Notes: a model not told the origin generated them from the letters alone. 64,000 nt of DNA from Hyphomonas sediminis (GCF_019679475.1 NZ_JAIEZP010000001.1:2108001-2172000), one strand, 5' to 3'. Counted from the stretch's first letter, positions 34,235 to 42,694 are shown. Translations and numbers: made by a program.

Positions 34235-35187
34235 CCCATCCCATTGCCGTTTCCCGCAATCTGGATGCCGGCACGCTCCGTGCCGCACGCCTGATGCGCG
34301 CTTTGGGGCCAGAGGCTGCAGGCATATGGGCAGAGCTCTCGCCCGCGGAGGCTCGGGAGCTGACTGCCGCTATGGATGCGCTGGCCGACGATCCGGCGGC
34401 GGAGGCAGAAGCCGCCCGTCTCTTTGCGGATGCCTCGCGCCGGTTTGACCATGCGCAGCAATTCCCTGCGGCCAGCCAGCAGCGCCATAAAGACATCTGG
34501 ACTGCTTTGGCAGCCCTTCCGGTAGATACGATTGTCGGGCTTGTGCGGTATGAGCGCCCGGCAAGTGTCGCCCTGATCCTCTCCCGGCTACCCAGCGAAA
34601 CATCGGCGCGCGTGTTGCGCACCCTGCCGCCGTCCCTCGCTGTTGAAGCCATGCAGCGGCTGCTGCATCTGGCGGCGCCGCGCGAAGTCGCGCTGAAAAG
34701 CCTTGAAGATCATCTGACGCGCCGCCTTCCGTCTCTGGCATCTGAAGGGACACGCGGTGGGCATGAGCGTGTCGCGCGGATTTTCGACCAGATGGATACG
34801 CGCGCCGAGTCCGTCTTCCTGGCGGCGCTTGAAAGTGCGGAGCCAGGTTCGGGCCGGAAAGTCCGTTCCCTGATGTTCACGTTTGATGATCTTGCCGCGC
34901 TCGATGCCGCAGGCATCCAAACCTTGCTGTCGGCGGTCGACCGCGCGGTTCTGATCGTCGCCCTCAAGGGCGCCAAAGACGCGACCGCTACGGCGTTCTT
35001 CTCCAATATGACCCAGCGGGCCGGAGAGCTGATCCGCGAGGAAACGGCCGCGCTCGGCGCGCTCCGCAGGAGCGAGATTGAGGCGGCCCGCTTCGAGATT
35101 GTCGGCCTGGCGCGCCAACTGATCCAGCGTGGCGAAATCCGCGCGGCCGATGCCAAGGGCCCGCTTGAAGACGAACTGATCGAGTAA
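34231..35187 (+). CDS. fliG: Flagellar motor switch protein FliG
   Basis: FliG forms the C-ring layer that contacts FliF and the stator and sets torque direction. The 318-residue protein has an N-terminal domain (AARLMRALGPEAAGIWAELS), a middle domain and a well-conserved C-terminal domain. The middle domain has YERPASVALILSRLPSETSARVL, with ERPA in place of the common EHPQ. The C-terminal domain has VRSLMFTFDDLAALDAAGIQTLL, ALKGAKDATATAFFSNMTQRAGELI and ALRRSEIEAARFEIVGLARQL. It starts with GTG 34231, overlapping the fliF-like stop (GTGA). All three domains seem present, so the switch looks functional. Confidence 0.92.
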   Translation: MTHPIAVSRNLDAGTLRAARLMRALGPEAAGIWAELSPAEARELTAAMDALADDPAAEAEAARLFADASRRFDHAQQFPAASQQRHKDIWTALAALPVDTIVGLVRYERPASVALILSRLPSETSARVLRTLPPSLAVEAMQRLLHLAAPREVALKSLEDHLTRRLPSLASEGTRGGHERVARIFDQMDTRAESVFLAALESAEPGSGRKVRSLMFTFDDLAALDAAGIQTLLSAVDRAVLIVALKGAKDATATAFFSNMTQRAGELIREETAALGALRRSEIEAARFEIVGLARQLIQRGEIRAADAKGPLEDELIE

Positions 35188-35597
35188 TGAGCGAAGCTGC
35201 CCGCCTCTTATCGCCTTTCGACTTTCGTTCGGACTTCGCGCCGCAAGCCTCCGCGCCGGATGCCGTCCGCCTGTCGGCAGAAGAGCTGGCTGGCCTGATC
35301 GCGAAGGTCCGCGCAGAGGCCCTCGCGGAAGTGTCGCGACAGGAAACCCAGGAAACGCTCGATCGGCTGGACCGCGTGACCGCTACGATGCGCGATGTGC
35401 TGGCCGATCTGTTGCAGCTCATGCAGCTGCTGGACAGCGCAGCCTATGATGACGCCACAAAGCCGCAGGTCCGCGGGGCCGTCACGGGACTCGCGCAGCG
35501 ATTGATTGACGGGCAGGGCGACCTGTTCGGACTCACACGAGACCTCAGCACGAAGCTGGACAAAGCCCCCTCAGGCAAGCCAAGGATGGGGGCATGA
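35187..35597 (+). CDS. FliH/FlbE-like flagellar protein
   Basis: This is a 136-residue protein between fliG and fliN, the position of flbE (fliH) in Caulobacter. The N-terminus (LLSPFDFRSDFAP) resembles the short FliH N-terminal motif that binds the export apparatus. The rest is a charged helical region (ELAGLIAKVRAEALAEVSRQ and onwards). It is shorter than usual FliH proteins (about 200 or more). It starts at ATG 35187, sharing one base with the fliG stop, and its stop overlaps fliN. FliH normally regulates the FliI export ATPase, which is not in this window. Confidence 0.72.
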   Translation: MSEAARLLSPFDFRSDFAPQASAPDAVRLSAEELAGLIAKVRAEALAEVSRQETQETLDRLDRVTATMRDVLADLLQLMQLLDSAAYDDATKPQVRGAVTGLAQRLIDGQGDLFGLTRDLSTKLDKAPSGKPRMGA

Positions 35598-35863
35598 CCG
35601 AGCCGAAGAATCCCGCGCTTGAGAAGATGTTGATGGATGTGCCGGTCCAGGTGGATGTGGTCCTTGGTGAGGCGCGCATTCCGATGGAAGAGTTGCTGGC
35701 CCTGTCGCCCGGCGAGATCGTCGCGCTTGAGCGCCAGACCAACGAACCTGTCGATATTTACGTGTCAGGGCGCCTCGTCGCGCGGGGCAAGCTGGTCGTC
35801 GTCGATGGGCAATTGGGCGTTACGCTCTCCGAAATCATCGATTCACGGCCCGAGGCGGCCTGA
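35594..35863 (+). CDS. fliN: Flagellar motor switch protein FliN
   Basis: This is an 89-residue SpoA-domain protein. MDVPVQVDVVLGEARIPMEELLALSPGEIVALERQTNEPVDIYV spans about 14-57, and GRLVARGKLVVVDGQLGVTLSEII follows. This is the full FliN fold with a short N-terminus. FliN forms the base of the C-ring with FliM and docks FliH. Its start overlaps the flbE-like stop (ATGA), completing a four-gene coupled operon. No fliM, flbD or flhA follows; the next gene is phhA. Confidence 0.92.
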   Translation: MTEPKNPALEKMLMDVPVQVDVVLGEARIPMEELLALSPGEIVALERQTNEPVDIYVSGRLVARGKLVVVDGQLGVTLSEIIDSRPEAA

Positions 35864-35888
35864 ATTTAGTTACATCTGGAACTAAATT
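35863..35888. promoter_or_regulatory. Palindromic operator candidate upstream of phhA
   Basis: AATTTAGTT (35863-35871) and AACTAAATT (35880-35888) are perfect inverted arms around eight bases. The dyad is AT-rich, unlike its surroundings, and covers the place where the -35 element of the phhA promoter should be. A dimeric regulator of phenylalanine catabolism is the likely ligand, but which one is not known. The first base of the palindrome is the last base of the fliN stop. Confidence 0.6.
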
Positions 35889-35899
35889 GCGTGCTGTCG

Positions 35900-35905
35900 T
35901 ATAAT
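35900..35905 (+). promoter_or_regulatory. -10 element of the phhA promoter
   Basis: TATAAT, a perfect sigma-70 -10 hexamer, ends seven bases before the phhA ATG. A transcript starting six to eight bases after it would begin at or next to the start codon, so phhA mRNA is probably leaderless or nearly so. A weak -35 (TGGAAC, 35877-35882) with a 17-base spacer lies inside the palindrome. Confidence 0.6.
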
Positions 35906-35912
35906 CGCTGGT

Positions 35913-36791
35913 ATGGACACGGCATTTGCTAAGAATCGCTATCATGGCGCGCCCCGCGCAGCGGACTTCACGATCGATCAGGCGTGGGAAACCTATTCTG
36001 CGGCGGAGCATGACCGCTGGGACAGGCTGTTTCGGCGCCAAAAGGAAATCGCAAAGGGCAGGGCCTGTCGCGCCGCGCTCGATGCCATGCACGCGCTGGA
36101 GCTGTCGCCCTCGGGCATCCCGCATATGGGCCAATTGTCCGACAAGCTGGAGAAGCTGACGGGCTGGCGGGTCGTTCCCGTGGCAGAGCTGGTGCCGGAC
36201 GAGATATTCTTCGATCACCTGGCCAATCGCCGCTTCCCGGCAGGCGCCTTCATCCGCCCGGAAGAAGAGTTCGACTACCTTCAGGAGCCGGATATCTTTC
36301 ACGACATTTTCGGCCATGTGCCGATGCTGGCAAACCCGGTCTTTGCGGACTTCATGGAAGCCTATGGCAAGGGCGGTCAGCGGGCGATGCGCCTTGGCCA
36401 ACTACACAATCTGGCGCGGCTCTATTGGTACACGGTCGAGTTCGGACTGATCCAGGAAGAAGATGGCCTGCGCATTTACGGCGCCGGGATTATCTCAAGC
36501 CCTCAGGAAACCGTTTTCGCGCTGGAGGACGCCAGCCCCAACCGTATCGGCTTCGATCTGCAGCGCCTTATGCGGACGAAATACATCATCGACGATTTCC
36601 AGCAGACCTATTTCGTCATCCCCAGCTTCGAAGCCTTGCTCGACACCTGCTACAAGGATTTCGGCGATGTCTATGCGCATGTGAAAGGCCTGCCGGATTT
36701 CGAAGCGCATGACATCGCGCCGGGGGATGTCATCATCCAGCGCGGTACGCTTGAGTATTTCCGCAACGGCGGCCGGAAGAAACCCGCATAG
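35913..36791 (+). CDS. phhA: Phenylalanine 4-monooxygenase
   Basis: PhhA hydroxylates L-phenylalanine to L-tyrosine with Fe(II), O2 and a pterin. The 292-residue protein has the iron ligands H130 and H135 in FHDIFGHVPM and E176 in YWYTVEFGL, with the same spacing as in the Chromobacterium enzyme. No phhB (pterin dehydratase) or tyrosine catabolism gene is adjacent. It appears to have its own promoter with a palindromic operator, and no ribosome-binding site is seen. It lies directly after the flagellar operon but is unlikely to belong to it functionally. Confidence 0.95.
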   Translation: MDTAFAKNRYHGAPRAADFTIDQAWETYSAAEHDRWDRLFRRQKEIAKGRACRAALDAMHALELSPSGIPHMGQLSDKLEKLTGWRVVPVAELVPDEIFFDHLANRRFPAGAFIRPEEEFDYLQEPDIFHDIFGHVPMLANPVFADFMEAYGKGGQRAMRLGQLHNLARLYWYTVEFGLIQEEDGLRIYGAGIISSPQETVFALEDASPNRIGFDLQRLMRTKYIIDDFQQTYFVIPSFEALLDTCYKDFGDVYAHVKGLPDFEAHDIAPGDVIIQRGTLEYFRNGGRKKPA

Positions 36792-36812
36792 GGGATGCCA
36801 AAGGGCGGCGGA

Positions 36813-37436
36813 TTATTCCCCGCCTTTGTTCGCTGTCTGGCGTGGATCATGCTTCGGCGCTGGCGCCAGACGCATCACTTCAGTCTGAAAGCGTTCGTCG
36901 TCGCCCGACAGCAGGTGCGGCAATGCCTTGCAGATCGCGTCGGACATCGGTTCGAACCATTGCAGGTCCGCCTTGTGAAAGTCCGAGAGGACGTGCGGCA
37001 TCACCATCGCCTTGTCGCCAGGATGGCCCACGCCAATCCGTATACGGCGGAAGTTTTCGCCAAGGTGGGCAATCATTGAGCGCGCGCCATTGTTGCCGGA
37101 ATGTCCGCCGCCGCGCTTCACACGCATCCTGCCCGGCGCAAGATCGATTTCGTCATGGAAGACGGTCACGTCTTCAGGCTTCAGCTTGTAGAAGGAAAGG
37201 GCTTTCGACGCGGCCAGTCCGGTCTCGTTGTAATAGGTCTGCGGTTTCATCAACAGAACTTTGGTTGAGCCGGTAGCCGTCGGCACCGTTCCTTCCGAAA
37301 CCTCTGAGTCGAACTTCGAGCGCCAGGGGGCAAAGCCGAATGCGTCATGAATGCGGTCGATTACCAGGAATCCGGCATTGTGCCGGTTCTTGGCATATTT
37401 GGCGCCGGGGTTTCCCTGTCCGATGAGGATCAGCAT
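36813..37436 (-). CDS. pth: Peptidyl-tRNA hydrolase
   Basis: Pth releases peptides from peptidyl-tRNAs that drop off ribosomes. The 207-residue protein has GQGNPGAKYAKNRHNAGF at 6-23 (catalytic His at 19), LMKPQTYYNETG near 62-73, FHDEIDLAPGRMRVKRGGGHSGNNGARSM near 92-120, and IGVGHPG near 132. It is downstream of rplY on the same strand, with 83 bases and a hairpin between them. This rplY-pth order is common in bacteria. Confidence 0.96.
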   Translation of the reverse strand: MLILIGQGNPGAKYAKNRHNAGFLVIDRIHDAFGFAPWRSKFDSEVSEGTVPTATGSTKVLLMKPQTYYNETGLAASKALSFYKLKPEDVTVFHDEIDLAPGRMRVKRGGGHSGNNGARSMIAHLGENFRRIRIGVGHPGDKAMVMPHVLSDFHKADLQWFEPMSDAICKALPHLLSGDDERFQTEVMRLAPAPKHDPRQTANKGGE

Positions 37437-37473
37437 GGCGGGTCTCTCCTTGTCTGGTGCCCGGAATCAAAGA

Positions 37474-37498
37474 GGCCGCCAGCTTGTGACTGGCGGCC
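37474..37498 (-). terminator. Hairpin between rplY and pth
   Basis: A 9-bp perfect inverted repeat (GGCCGCCAG / CTGGCGGCC) with a seven-base loop follows the rplY stop on the minus strand. The run after it, TCTTTG, is only weakly U-rich, so it may attenuate rather than fully stop transcription into pth. Confidence 0.6.
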
Positions 37499-37519
37499 CC
37501 TGAATTGTCCAGAAAGAGA

Positions 37520-38167
37520 TTAGTCTTTCTTCGGAGCGGCTGCCTTGGCGGCCGGAACAGCGTCAGCGGCCGGAGCCTCTTCTTCCACTTCCTGCTTGCC
37601 GCCGCGGCCAGCGATCGTTGCGATGGTGAAGTCGCGATCGGTGATCGTGGGCTCAGCGCCTTTCGGCAGCTTGATGTTCGAGATCTTCACGTTGTCGCCG
37701 ATTTCGAGGGTCGAAACGTCTGCTTCGAGCTCTTCCGGGATGTTGCCAGCCGGAACATTGAGTTCGACGGAGTGACGAACGACGTTGAGCGTGCCGCCCT
37801 TCTTGAGGCCCGGCGAGACTTCGGTGCCCTTGAAGTGAACCGGAACCTCGACCGAGATGATCTGGTCAACTTTCACGCGGCGCAGGTCAACGTGCATCGG
37901 CTGGTCGGTCACCGGGTGCATCTGGATGCCTTGCGGGATAACCAGCTGGCGCTCGCCTTTGTGGATGAGCGTCGCGGTGGAGTTCAGGAACTGCCCCGTT
38001 TCGATCGCCTTGACGACTTCGCCTTTTTTCAGGCTGATTGCCACGGGATCAATGTCGCCGCCGTAGAGAACGCCGGGAACGAAGCCGTTGTTGCGGGCTT
38101 CACGAGCGCCGCCGGTGCCAACGCGCTCACGCACTTCGACATTGAATACGATTTTAGTTTTGGACAT
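37520..38167 (-). CDS. rplY: 50S ribosomal protein L25/general stress protein Ctc
   Basis: L25 binds 5S rRNA. The longer Ctc form has an extra C-terminal domain. This 215-residue protein has the N-terminal L25 domain (VFNVEVRERVGTGGAREARNNG, GVLYGGDIDPVAISLKKGEV) and the TL5/Ctc beta domain (VDQIISVEVPVHFKGTEVSPGLKKGGTLNVVRHSVELNVPAGNIPE). A low-complexity Ala-rich tail follows. The ATG at 38167 has GAAAGGAAAG upstream. The longer frame before it is not ribosomal-protein-like. Confidence 0.95.
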   Translation of the reverse strand: MSKTKIVFNVEVRERVGTGGAREARNNGFVPGVLYGGDIDPVAISLKKGEVVKAIETGQFLNSTATLIHKGERQLVIPQGIQMHPVTDQPMHVDLRRVKVDQIISVEVPVHFKGTEVSPGLKKGGTLNVVRHSVELNVPAGNIPEELEADVSTLEIGDNVKISNIKLPKGAEPTITDRDFTIATIAGRGGKQEVEEEAPAADAVPAAKAAAPKKD

Positions 38168-38329
38168 TTTCTTTCCTTTCGCCCTGGACCGTGTCTTCCG
38201 CTCGGGAAGGTCGGAACCTGACAGGCACGGCCTTGCGCCGCCCTTTCTGAAGGTGCGGCGGATACACGGGTTAGGGTGAAATGGCAAGCCGGGAAGCTTG
38301 GAGAGGCATAATATATTGAAAATTAATAC

Positions 38330-39379
38330 TTATTTATCCCGGAAGCAGTCGGCGACCGCGCCCATCCAGTCCATCACCGCCTCTTTCTGCTCATTGGGCG
38401 ATTTCCCGTTACGCACGAGGATCAGGTCCAGCTCCGGCACCAGCACCGTGTATTGCCCCTCAAAGCCATTAGCAGAGAAGCTGCCCGGCCCCGCCATGCC
38501 CAGCCACCAATGGGCGCCATAGCCCAGCCGCTCCGTTTCCGGCACAGGGGTTGGCGTGCGCGCATAGTCCACCCAGCCCTCGGGCAGGATGCGGCGGCCA
38601 TCCCAAACGCCATCCCTTAGGTAGAGCAGGCCAAAACGCGCAAAATCGCGCACCGTGCAGAAGCAGAAGGAAGAACCGATAAAGGTGCCAGCTTCATCAA
38701 ATTTCGGCCGGGCAGATGTCATGCCCAGTGGTCGGAAAAGCTCCCGGAACATGAAGTCCCGGAATGCTTCTCCTGAGACGCCTGCCGCGAGCGCCGCCGC
38801 GCGGGCGACAAGGTTGCTGGTCCCGCTGGAATAGCTCCAGACGCTGCCGGGCGGATGGATCAGTTCTGACTGCGCCGCATAGCCCGCGACATCTGCCTTG
38901 CCGGTGCCAAACAACATCTCGATCACATCGGAGACGCCTGCATCGACATAATCTTCGGCAAATTTCAGCCCGCTGGACATGCGCAACAACTGGTCCAGCG
39001 TGATGGCGCGGCGCGGGTCGCCCGCAGTTCGCCATTCGGGGACATTTGCTGGCGCCTGAACGTCAATCTTGCCCTCGCGCACCAGAATGCCGATCAGAGC
39101 CTGCGTCATTGATTTGGCCTGCGACCAGGAATGATGCGTGCTCTCCCGGTCAAAGCCACGCCAGTAGCGCTCCGCAACGATCTTGCCGCCCTGTACAGCC
39201 AGGAAGGCGTGCGTCTCGCCCATGGCTTCGGGCGCGGCGTCGCTGAACGCATGGTCGAGCAGCGGCGCAAGCTTAGGCGCGACCTTCACTGAAAGGTCTC
39301 CCTCCGGCCATTCCTCCGTGGGCCACGCCACGCCTGCGGGCTGGGCGGGCAGCTTTACCAGATCCACCTTCGCGCTCAC
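38330..39379 (-). CDS. Serine hydrolase of the beta-lactamase/EstB-like family
   Basis: This is a 349-residue protein with the class C beta-lactamase fold. The SxxK nucleophile motif is SQAKSMTQALIGILV near residue 85, a YxS/N-type motif is in VWSYSSGTSNLVARAAAL near 158, and the third motif region is NGFEGQYTVLVPELDLILVRNG near 314. No clear signal peptide is seen, so it is probably a cytoplasmic esterase or amidase such as the 6-aminohexanoate-dimer hydrolase group. It starts with GTG 39379, overlapping the amidohydrolase stop by four bases, so the two are translated together. Confidence 0.85.
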   Translation of the reverse strand: MSAKVDLVKLPAQPAGVAWPTEEWPEGDLSVKVAPKLAPLLDHAFSDAAPEAMGETHAFLAVQGGKIVAERYWRGFDRESTHHSWSQAKSMTQALIGILVREGKIDVQAPANVPEWRTAGDPRRAITLDQLLRMSSGLKFAEDYVDAGVSDVIEMLFGTGKADVAGYAAQSELIHPPGSVWSYSSGTSNLVARAAALAAGVSGEAFRDFMFRELFRPLGMTSARPKFDEAGTFIGSSFCFCTVRDFARFGLLYLRDGVWDGRRILPEGWVDYARTPTPVPETERLGYGAHWWLGMAGPGSFSANGFEGQYTVLVPELDLILVRNGKSPNEQKEAVMDWMGAVADCFRDK

Positions 39380-40368
39380 AGCTTGTAGACTTTCCGGGCT
39401 GTGCCACTGAACATCGCCGTCTGCGCGGCCTCGGGGTAATGCCGCGCAATCTTCTTCAGCCCGTTCCACAGTACGCGGTATCCAAGCGACAGCCGGTCGA
39501 CAGGGAAGTTGCTTTCAAACATGCAGCGCTCCGGCCCGAAGCATTTGATCGCATGGGTGTACCACGGCGCCTGCGCCTCGACGAACTCATCCGAAGTCGG
39601 AGGTTTGTCGCGCGTGTTCCACCCATAGCCATTGTCGGGCATCGCCATGCCGCCGATCTTCGCAAACACGTTGGGGCAGGCAGCGACTTCGGCAATATCG
39701 TCCTTCCACTTCTCGAAAATCTCCGCGCGTTTGCCGGCATAGGCGCCAACGCCCAGCGGCGTCCCAAAGTGATCAAGGATCATCGTGGTGCCGGGCGTTG
39801 CGCGGGCAAGATCGGCATAGGCCGGCAGCTGGTGATGGAACATCCAGGTGTCATAAGTCAGCCCGCGCTCGCCGAGGCGCGCAACTCCCTTGCGGAAATC
39901 AGCGTCGGCATAGAGGCCGGGCGGCGCGCCGCCGGGGATACGCAATGCTTCCGGATTGGGATCACAGGCACCCGCCTGCCGGATGCCGCGGAACAATCCG
40001 CCCGCCGCTGCGGCATGCGCGTCCAGCGTTTCGTCGAGGTCGGCCCGCCGAAGATCGGCATGCGCGACAATGCCCGCGATCTGCGCCTTGCCGGGCGTCG
40101 CCGCCGCGCGCCGTGCCGCATCAGCCACGAAAGCGGTTTCGCCAACGTATCGCAGGTGTTCCGGCCCAGCTTCGCGATACGCCGCGCCACATTCCATGAA
40201 CACCGTCTGCACAACATTGTGTCCGTCGCCCGTGTCGCCATGCAGGTTTTCCACCTCGTAAGTGAGCGGCCCCTGCGGCCAGAGATGATGGTGGGGGTCA
40301 ACGATCGGTCGATCGGGATCGATCACATCCTCGCGCACCTGGTTGAGCCATTCGGTATTGTTGAACAT
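39376..40368 (-). CDS. Amidohydrolase-2 family metal-dependent hydrolase
   Basis: This is a 330-residue TIM-barrel protein. The N-terminal metal motif is IVDPHHHLWPQG (about 22-33), with MILDHFGTPLG near 196-206 and CMFESNFPVDR near 283-293. This is the layout of the amidohydrolase-2 group (lactonases, decarboxylases such as 4-sulfomuconolactone or L-fuconolactone hydrolase relatives). The start at 40368 follows GGAGGAG nine bases upstream. It is coupled to the serine hydrolase gene downstream. The pair suggests a small catabolic unit for an ester, lactone or amide. The substrate is unknown. Confidence 0.88.
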   Translation of the reverse strand: MFNNTEWLNQVREDVIDPDRPIVDPHHHLWPQGPLTYEVENLHGDTGDGHNVVQTVFMECGAAYREAGPEHLRYVGETAFVADAARRAAATPGKAQIAGIVAHADLRRADLDETLDAHAAAAGGLFRGIRQAGACDPNPEALRIPGGAPPGLYADADFRKGVARLGERGLTYDTWMFHHQLPAYADLARATPGTTMILDHFGTPLGVGAYAGKRAEIFEKWKDDIAEVAACPNVFAKIGGMAMPDNGYGWNTRDKPPTSDEFVEAQAPWYTHAIKCFGPERCMFESNFPVDRLSLGYRVLWNGLKKIARHYPEAAQTAMFSGTARKVYKL

Positions 40369-40469
40369 GGGCGACGTCTCCTCCGGCATGCCCGGTTGTC
40401 CGGGTTCTTGCTGCGGCAAGTGAAGGCCTAACGGCCAGCCTTGGCAAGCCGCTTCCTGGTTTCCCCTGC

Positions 40470-40482
40470 GTCCTAAGACCAA
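40470..40482 (-). promoter_or_regulatory. Candidate CrbR operator upstream of the acetate symporter genes
   Basis: On the minus strand this reads TTGGTCTTAGGAC, identical to the middle unit of the three-fold repeat at 46978-47018 upstream of the porin-acs unit. The core is an imperfect dyad (GGTC-TTAG-GACC type). It lies 87 bases before the DUF4212 start. Shared occurrence at two acetate-metabolism units beside a LuxR-type regulator gene makes it a strong operator candidate. Confidence 0.65.
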
Positions 40483-40569
40483 AGTCCACCTGTACGGATG
40501 ACGGCAGGTAGCGCAGCCTGTCATCAGCGGAATACCGCATGAGGCAGCATAGCCAGGGAGGAATGCGAC

Positions 40570-40848
40570 ATGTCAGAAAACCAGTCAGAAACCACGCCCA
40601 AAATCGATGGAAGGGGCTATTGGCGGGAGGTGCTCCGGCTCACCCTCACGCTGCTCGTGATCTGGTTCATGGTGTCCTTTGGAGCGGGCATCGTCTTCCG
40701 GGAGTTCCTTGATGGTCTGAAAATCGGCGGCGCGCCACTTGGCTTCTGGTTTGCCCAGAACGGTTCGATCTACGTCTTCGTCGCCCTGATCTTCTACTAC
40801 TGCTTCGCCATGAACCGCATCGAGCGGAAATACCGGATCGAAGGCTGA
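40570..40848 (+). CDS. DUF4212 small subunit of a sodium:solute symporter
   Basis: This is a 92-residue protein with two membrane segments, LTLTLLVIWFMVSFGAGIVF and GSIYVFVALIFYYCFAMNRI. The YWREVLRLTL and CFAMNRIERKYRIEG motifs are typical of DUF4212. This family is always found just before VC2705-type symporters and is taken to be a small accessory subunit. It precedes the symporter by ten bases, with a GAGGAATG-type ribosome-binding site at its start. It is distinct from the DUF485 (YjcH) partner of E. coli ActP. Confidence 0.92.
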   Translation: MSENQSETTPKIDGRGYWREVLRLTLTLLVIWFMVSFGAGIVFREFLDGLKIGGAPLGFWFAQNGSIYVFVALIFYYCFAMNRIERKYRIEG

Positions 40849-40858
40849 GGGGGCTGTC

Positions 40859-42640
40859 ATGGACTGGACAATTTTCTGGGTCGTCTCGACCTTCACTGTA
40901 TACATCGGCGTCGCGCTCTGGGCGCGTGCCGGATCAACCAACGACTTCTACGTTGCCGGCCACGGCGTTCACCCTGTCGTCAACGGCATGGCAACCGCTG
41001 CAGACTGGATGAGCGCCGCCTCATTCCTTTCGATGGCAGGTCTCATCGCCATCATGGGTTATGGCGGTTCGGTTTACCTGATGGGCTGGACCGGCGGCTA
41101 TGTGCTCCTGGCGCTCCTGCTCGCGCCATTCCTGCGTGAGTTCGGCAAGTTCACCGTTCCGGACTTTGTCGGTGACCGCTACTACAGCGACACGGCACGC
41201 CTGGTCGCAGTGATCTGTGCGCTGTTCGTTTCCTTCACCTATATCGCCGGTCAGATGTCCGGCGTCGGCATCGCATTCTCGCGCTTCCTCGGTGTGGATT
41301 TCAACACCGGCATCTTCATCGGCATGGGTATCGTCTTCGTCTATGCCGTGCTCGGTGGCATGAAAGGCGTCACCTACACGCAGGTCGCCCAATATGTCGT
41401 GCTGATCTTTGCCTACACGGTTCCGGCAATCTTCATTTCGCTGATGCTCACCGGCAACCCGATCCCGCAGCTTGGCTTCATCTCCAATGTGAAGGGCGAA
41501 GATGTGTCGATGATCCAGAAGCTCAGCGACACGCTCACCAGCCTCGGCTTCGCCGAATACACCAGCACGAACAAGTCCGTGTTCGATGTGTTCTGCATCA
41601 CCGCTGCGTTGATGTTCGGAACAGCAGGTTTGCCGCACGTCATCATCCGCTTCTTCACGGTGCCCCGTGCCCGCGATGCACGCCTGTCGGCTGGCTGGGC
41701 GCTGGTGTTCATCGCCATCCTCTACACGGTTGCCCCAGCCGTGGGCGCCTTCTCCCGCCTCAACGTCATCAGCACGGTCAACGAGACCACTTATGTCGCG
41801 CCGGGTGAAGCGTACGCTGCCAACGCCGCAACCCTGGAAGCAGAAGGGGCAACGCCCTCTCCGGCCTGGTTCGCCCGTTGGGAAGCCACCAAGCTTGTCA
41901 GCTTCGAGGACAAGAACGGCGATGGCATGATGCAGATCCGTGGCCCGAACGCGCCTGATGGTCTGGCCAATGAAGTCACCATCAACAACGACATCGCTGT
42001 GCTGGCCAATCCTGAAATCGCGCAGCTTCCCGATTGGGTCATCGGTCTGGTCGTGGCTGGTGGTCTCGCTGCTGCGTTGTCGACAGCGGCCGGCCTCCTG
42101 ATGGTGATCTCGTCAGCTGTCAGCCACGATCTCTGCCGGCGGACATTCTTCAAGAACATGTCCGACAAGACAGAGCTTCGGGTCGCGCGGCTTGCGGCGG
42201 CAGGTGCCGTCGTTGCAGCAGGCTTCATGGGCATCTACTCGTCCCAGCTTGCCTTTGTGGCCCAGGTTGTTGCCTTCGCCTTCGGTCTGGCTGCAGCATC
42301 GGTGTTCCCGGTGATCCTGCTCGGTATCTTCTGGAAACGGATGAACCGGGAAGGCGCCATCGCTTCCATGCTCACCGGCCTCATCCCCACTTTCCTTTAC
42401 ATCTGGCACTTCAAGCTGGGCGCGGGAAAGGACGCGGGTCCCGATGACTGGTTCCTTGGCGTGTCGCCAGAAGGTATCGGCTTCGTGTTCATGATCGTCT
42501 CGACAGGGGTTGGTGTGATTGTTTCCCTGGCAACGAAAGCCCCGCCGCAGGATATCCAGGATCTCGTGGAAGATATCCGCGTCCCCGGAACCCGCACGCG
42601 GCATGGCATCGCCGATGCCGGCATGGCGCCCGCCGAATAG
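40859..42640 (+). CDS. Sodium:solute symporter, VC2705 group (acetate-type)
   Basis: This is a 593-residue inner-membrane SSS-family symporter with about 13 membrane segments. Typical parts are GSTNDFYVAGHGVHPVVNGMATAADWMSAASFLSMAGLI near 25-65, VYAVLGGMKGVTYTQVAQYVVL near 160-181, and FGTAGLPHVIIRFFTVPRARDAR near 253-275. It carries a VC2705-type hydrophilic insertion near 300-375, in which DKNGDGMMQIRG resembles a calcium-binding loop. Its neighbours (DUF4212, CrbS/CrbR-like regulators, acs) point to acetate or another short monocarboxylate as substrate. A hairpin follows at 42666. Confidence 0.9.
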   Translation: MDWTIFWVVSTFTVYIGVALWARAGSTNDFYVAGHGVHPVVNGMATAADWMSAASFLSMAGLIAIMGYGGSVYLMGWTGGYVLLALLLAPFLREFGKFTVPDFVGDRYYSDTARLVAVICALFVSFTYIAGQMSGVGIAFSRFLGVDFNTGIFIGMGIVFVYAVLGGMKGVTYTQVAQYVVLIFAYTVPAIFISLMLTGNPIPQLGFISNVKGEDVSMIQKLSDTLTSLGFAEYTSTNKSVFDVFCITAALMFGTAGLPHVIIRFFTVPRARDARLSAGWALVFIAILYTVAPAVGAFSRLNVISTVNETTYVAPGEAYAANAATLEAEGATPSPAWFARWEATKLVSFEDKNGDGMMQIRGPNAPDGLANEVTINNDIAVLANPEIAQLPDWVIGLVVAGGLAAALSTAAGLLMVISSAVSHDLCRRTFFKNMSDKTELRVARLAAAGAVVAAGFMGIYSSQLAFVAQVVAFAFGLAAASVFPVILLGIFWKRMNREGAIASMLTGLIPTFLYIWHFKLGAGKDAGPDDWFLGVSPEGIGFVFMIVSTGVGVIVSLATKAPPQDIQDLVEDIRVPGTRTRHGIADAGMAPAE

Positions 42641-42665
42641 ACGTCTCTTAGCGCCTGATTGGTGG

Positions 42666-42694
42666 CGGGCGGTCCTCCCAGTGGGGGCCGCCCG
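42666..42694 (+). terminator. GC-rich hairpin between the symporter and crbS-like genes
   Basis: CGGGCGG / CCGCCCG with an inner C-rich/G-rich pairing forms a strong hairpin 26 bases after the symporter stop. It lacks a clear U-run, so termination would be partial. Partial readthrough into the crbS-like gene is possible. Confidence 0.45.

Noticed and set aside
36950..36965. GGTTCGAACC-like sequence as a tRNA T-arm
   Set aside because: It lies inside pth, and no acceptor or anticodon stems can be placed around it. No tRNA was found in the window.
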